The position numbers and the translations under genes were made by a program. From Burkholderiaceae bacterium (GTDB taxonomy: Bacteria; Pseudomonadota; Gammaproteobacteria; Burkholderiales; Burkholderiaceae_E): DNA of 23,814 nt. The stretch covers positions 1 to 23,814 of the forward strand of contig JACKLP010000019.1 of assembly GCA_024235875.1 (NCBI GenBank), written 5' to 3'. The notes beneath the pieces were generated by a model. It was given only the letters and a program-made list of their open reading frames with translations. It had not been told where the DNA came from and ran no database searches. The stretch's first letter is position 1, and each line of letters starts with the position of its first letter. This document shows, piece by piece, positions 22,295 to 23,814 of the stretch.

Positions 22295-23257
22295 ATGAAG
22301 ACCCGAAGGATCGGCCGCAGCGAACTCGAGGTCGCGCCGCTTTGCTTTGGCGGCAATGTCTTCGGCTGGACCGTCGACGAGGCGCAGTCGTTCCGTCTGC
22401 TCGACGCCTGGGTCGACGCCGGAATGAACTTCATCGATACGGCCGACGTCTACTCTCGCTGGGCGAAGGGCAATAGCGGCGGCGAGTCCGAGACGATCAT
22501 CGGCAAGTGGCTCGCGCGCAGCGGCAAGCGCGACCGGGTCGTCATTGCGAGCAAGGTCGGCATGGACATGGGCGAAGGGCGCCAAGGCCTTTCCGCAAGC
22601 TACATCCGGCAGGCTGTCGAGGCCTCGCTTCGGCGACTGCAGGTTGATTGCATCGACCTGTACCAGTCTCACAAGGACGATCCGGACACCCCGCAACAAG
22701 AGACGCTGGCCTGCTACGAGCGCCTGATCGACGAGGGCAAGATCCGCGCGATCGGCGCGTCGAACTTCAGCGCGGCGCGTCTCGAGGAAGCCCTGGCGGT
22801 GAGCACGCGCGGCAACCTGCCACGCTACGAATGCCTGCAGCCCGAGTACAACCTCTACGACCGGGCCGAGTACGAGCGCGAGTTCGAGCCGGTGGTACGA
22901 CGCCACGGCCTTGGCGTCATCAACTTCTACGGGCTCGCGCGCGGCTTCCTCTCGGGCAAGTACCGCTCGGCCGCCGACGCGGCCAAGAGCGTTCGCGGGC
23001 CCGGTATCGTGGAGCGCTATCTGGACCCGCGCGGCCGGCGCATCCTCGCCGCACTCGATGCAGAGGCGCAACGACTCGACTCGACCCCGGCGAGCGTGGC
23101 GATCGCCTGGATGATCGCCCGCCCGTCGATCACCGCACCGATCGTCAGCGCGACCACCCAGGAGCAACTCCAGGCACTCGTCGACGCGACCCGACTGAAC
23201 CTCGACGTCGACGCCCTCGCCCGGCTCGACATGGCCAGCGACTGGCACGCGGCCTGA
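22295..23257 (+). CDS. Aldo/keto reductase
   Basis: The 320-residue NAD(P)H-dependent reductase has the complete AKR catalytic tetrad: D48 and Y53 in FIDTADVYS, K87 in IASKVG, and H126 in YQSHKDD. The start MKTRRIGRSELEVAPLCFGG is canonical, as is GKIRAIGASNFS (about 149-160). A substrate loop around residues 57-64 with GNSGGESE suggests the general AKR11-13-like group. GGGAGGC lies 7 bases before ATG 22295. An upstream ATG at 22241 would add 18 unlike residues and is rejected. Substrate preference (aldehydes, ketones or sugar-derived compounds) cannot be assigned. Confidence 0.93.
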   Translation: MKTRRIGRSELEVAPLCFGGNVFGWTVDEAQSFRLLDAWVDAGMNFIDTADVYSRWAKGNSGGESETIIGKWLARSGKRDRVVIASKVGMDMGEGRQGLSASYIRQAVEASLRRLQVDCIDLYQSHKDDPDTPQQETLACYERLIDEGKIRAIGASNFSAARLEEALAVSTRGNLPRYECLQPEYNLYDRAEYEREFEPVVRRHGLGVINFYGLARGFLSGKYRSAADAAKSVRGPGIVERYLDPRGRRILAALDAEAQRLDSTPASVAIAWMIARPSITAPIVSATTQEQLQALVDATRLNLDVDALARLDMASDWHAA

Positions 23258-23277
23258 GCCAGGTCGCCGAATCGCGG

Positions 23278-23294
23278 GCCCCTAATGGCGGGGC
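23278..23294. other. Short GC-rich hairpin after the aldo/keto reductase gene
   Basis: GCCCC (23278-23282) and GGGGC (23290-23294) can pair around a 7-base loop, 21 bp after the reductase stop. It is a short possible terminator without a T-tract. The rest of the 165-bp spacer to 23422 shows no other clear element. Confidence 0.3.
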
Positions 23295-23422
23295 ATTGGC
23301 GGTCTATTCACACGATTCGGCCCCGACCCGATGGGGCAGCATCGAAGGACATGATTCGCGGGCTGCAGGGAATGCGCCCGCTTCCTTCGCATCCGCCCGA
23401 GAAAACAGCCGGCCGAATCCAA

Positions 23423-23814
23423 ATGAAAATCCGCACGCTCGTCCTCAGCTACTGCGCGTCGGCCGTGGCCCTGCCACTGGCGATCGGCGTCGTCTCGTGG
23501 GTCGTCCAGAACCGGATGTTCGATGCCACCGAAGAGATCGCCCGGACGACCTCGTCGGTACGACAGGTGATGCTCGCCGACATGATGCACGACGGCCTTC
23601 GCTCCAACGTGATGTACGCGCTGCACCAGGCGTCGGTCGGCAACAAGAAGAACGTCGCCGACGAGACCAAGGAGATCGAGCGAAGCGCGCAGACCTTCAG
23701 GGGCGCGATCCTGTCACTGAAGTCGTCCGCGCAGACGGAGGACATCCTTCGGATGAGCAACGAGACCCTGCCGGTGCTCGAAACCTATATCGAGGCCGCC
23801 CGCAAGCTCGGCGC
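23423..23814 (+). CDS. Membrane-anchored receptor-like protein, N-terminal part (3' truncated by window edge)
   Basis: An open frame begins at the ATG at 23423 and runs without a stop to the window end, giving 130 residues. Residues about 6-27 form a membrane helix (LVLSYCASAVALPLAIGVVS). A long, mostly helical, charged region follows (TEEIARTTSSVRQVMLADMM, later NVADETKEIERSAQTFRGAI), as expected for the periplasmic helical bundle of methyl-accepting chemotaxis proteins or sensor kinases. The signalling domain lies outside the window, so I cannot choose between them. No strong Shine-Dalgarno is seen. Codon third positions are GC-rich as in true genes here. Confidence 0.65.
   Translation, partial: MKIRTLVLSYCASAVALPLAIGVVSWVVQNRMFDATEEIARTTSSVRQVMLADMMHDGLRSNVMYALHQASVGNKKNVADETKEIERSAQTFRGAILSLKSSAQTEDILRMSNETLPVLETYIEAARKLG

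Noticed and set aside
23282..23760. Minus-strand open frames at the right edge
   Set aside because: They are antisense to the plus-strand receptor-like frame that starts at 23423 and shows a membrane helix and GC3 bias.

Overview
The window is high-GC DNA (about two-thirds G+C by eye), densely coding on both strands, and looks like a chromosomal segment of a betaproteobacterium, most likely Burkholderiales. This placement is an inference from a YaeQ homologue, a DUF2147 protein, the style of the beta-oxidation operon, and many small flavin, acyl-CoA and hydroxy-acid enzymes. I see no tRNA, rRNA, CRISPR array, insertion sequence or phage gene.

Layout. 1-929 is the 3' end of a MacB/FtsX-type ABC permease cut by the left edge. 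966-3216 is a divergent pair: a TauD/TfdA-type dioxygenase (-) and a nitronate monooxygenase-like flavoprotein (+). 3226-4450 is a second divergent pair, a Rossmann-fold protein (-) and YaeQ (+), whose starts lie only 16 bp apart. 4504-11219 is a minus-strand fatty-acid beta-oxidation operon, transcribed from right to left: TetR regulator, acyl-CoA dehydrogenase, secreted DUF2147 protein, fused 3-hydroxyacyl-CoA dehydrogenase/enoyl-CoA hydratase (dehydrogenase domain first), and thiolase. It covers all four chemical steps of one turn of the cycle. A HpcH/HpaI-type aldolase (11436-12197, +) diverges from it.

12275-17083 is a minus-strand block. It holds a small uncharacterised protein with a possible leaderless start, a CpsB/YwqE-like PHP protein that has lost several metal-site residues, a stand-alone MetE-type catalytic domain next to a GlcD-like FAD oxidoreductase, and a pyridoxamine-phosphate-oxidase-fold protein. 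A zinc-free quinone-reductase-like dehydrogenase follows at 17143-18201 (+).

18254-21258 is the most self-contained accessory module. A MarR regulator diverges from a tight operon of a VOC metalloprotein, a FAD aromatic-ring-type monooxygenase (ATGA overlap) and a 71-residue DUF2783 protein. The shared AT-rich intergenic region carries two matching GTAWC-N4-GWTAC inverted repeats 74 bp apart, one touching the -10 box of the operon. I infer that the MarR protein binds these sites and responds to an aromatic or phenolic substrate. An HSL-type esterase (-) and an aldo/keto reductase (+) follow. The window ends inside a membrane-anchored receptor-like gene (23423 onward) that runs off the right edge.

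The theme is catabolism of acids, fatty acyl-CoA and aromatic compounds. The observations most worth checking are the paired MarR operators and their operon, the degenerate CpsB-like protein, the DUF2147 gene inside the beta-oxidation operon, and the core-MetE/FAD-oxidase pair.
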